Assembly: GCF_900113225.1 (NCBI RefSeq)
Contig: NZ_FOZE01000001.1
Span: forward strand, 2,356,001-2,420,000
Length of the DNA stretch: 64,000 nucleotides
From: Mitsuaria sp. PDC51
GTDB taxonomy: Bacteria; Pseudomonadota; Gammaproteobacteria; Burkholderiales; Burkholderiaceae_C
Direction: 5' to 3'
Position 1 is the first letter of the stretch. The number at the start of each line of letters is the position of its first letter. The notes under the pieces are model-generated. The model saw only the letters and a list, made by a program, of their open reading frames with translations, was not told the DNA's origin and made no database searches. Positions 63,992 to 64,000 of this stretch are shown piece after piece. The position numbers and the translations under genes were made by a program.

Positions 63992-64000
63992 ACCCCGTGG

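Overview
This window is GC-rich DNA, apart from one visibly less GC-rich block. Many genes overlap by ATGA. The families present (Bug/TctC binding protein, Gram-negative porin, several LysR and LacI regulators, TonB receptor, ChvE-GguAB) point to an environmental betaproteobacterium of the order Burkholderiales, plausibly a Roseateles/Mitsuaria-like polysaccharide degrader. This rests on gene families only; no rRNA gene is present to confirm it. No rRNA, tRNA, CRISPR array or intact insertion sequence was seen.

Region 1 (1-11.2 kb, + strand) is a tight accessory cluster. It begins with a cut-off helical protein. Next comes a large protein with an eCIS-core (DUF4157) domain, a second HExxH peptidase-like domain and LysM repeats. 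A small exported protein, an Lgt-like membrane protein and a 105-residue protein with an eCIS-type N-terminal motif follow. The cluster ends with two coupled genes resembling 2-hydroxyacyl-CoA dehydratase activase and dehydratase components. It looks like the edge of an extracellular contractile injection system (eCIS) effector locus joined to a metalloenzyme pair of unknown substrate. It is the most novel part of the window.

Region 2 (11.3-17.0 kb) has lower GC. A LysR regulator diverges from a minus-strand set: DODA-type dioxygenase, DoxX, quinone oxidoreductase-like protein, esterase and YceI. A broken IS1595-type transposase fragment lies beside it, which suggests horizontal acquisition.

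Region 3 (17.1-25.5 kb) holds a 4-oxalomesaconate tautomerase-like gene with a tricarboxylate-type binding protein and a porin, a LysR regulator, and the ChvE-GguA-GguB monosaccharide ABC transporter.

Region 4 (25.5-57.8 kb) is a carbohydrate utilisation block bracketed by two paralogous propeller sensor kinases. On the minus strand lies a probable beta-glucan locus: ABC transporter, GH1, TonB receptor and GH16, with a divergent LacI. On the plus strand lies a probable xyloglucan locus: a second LacI, GH74, GH97, GH31 with PA14, acetylesterase and GH27. The second kinase overlaps a chimeric response regulator/hybrid kinase. A similar inverted repeat upstream of chvE and of the GH74 gene suggests that sugar uptake and xyloglucan breakdown are co-regulated.

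Region 5 (57.8-64 kb) carries a propeller diguanylate cyclase, a roadblock-domain protein, a secreted CE1-type esterase and an SDR dehydrogenase that resembles the L-fucose pathway enzyme. The last probably starts an operon running out of the window.
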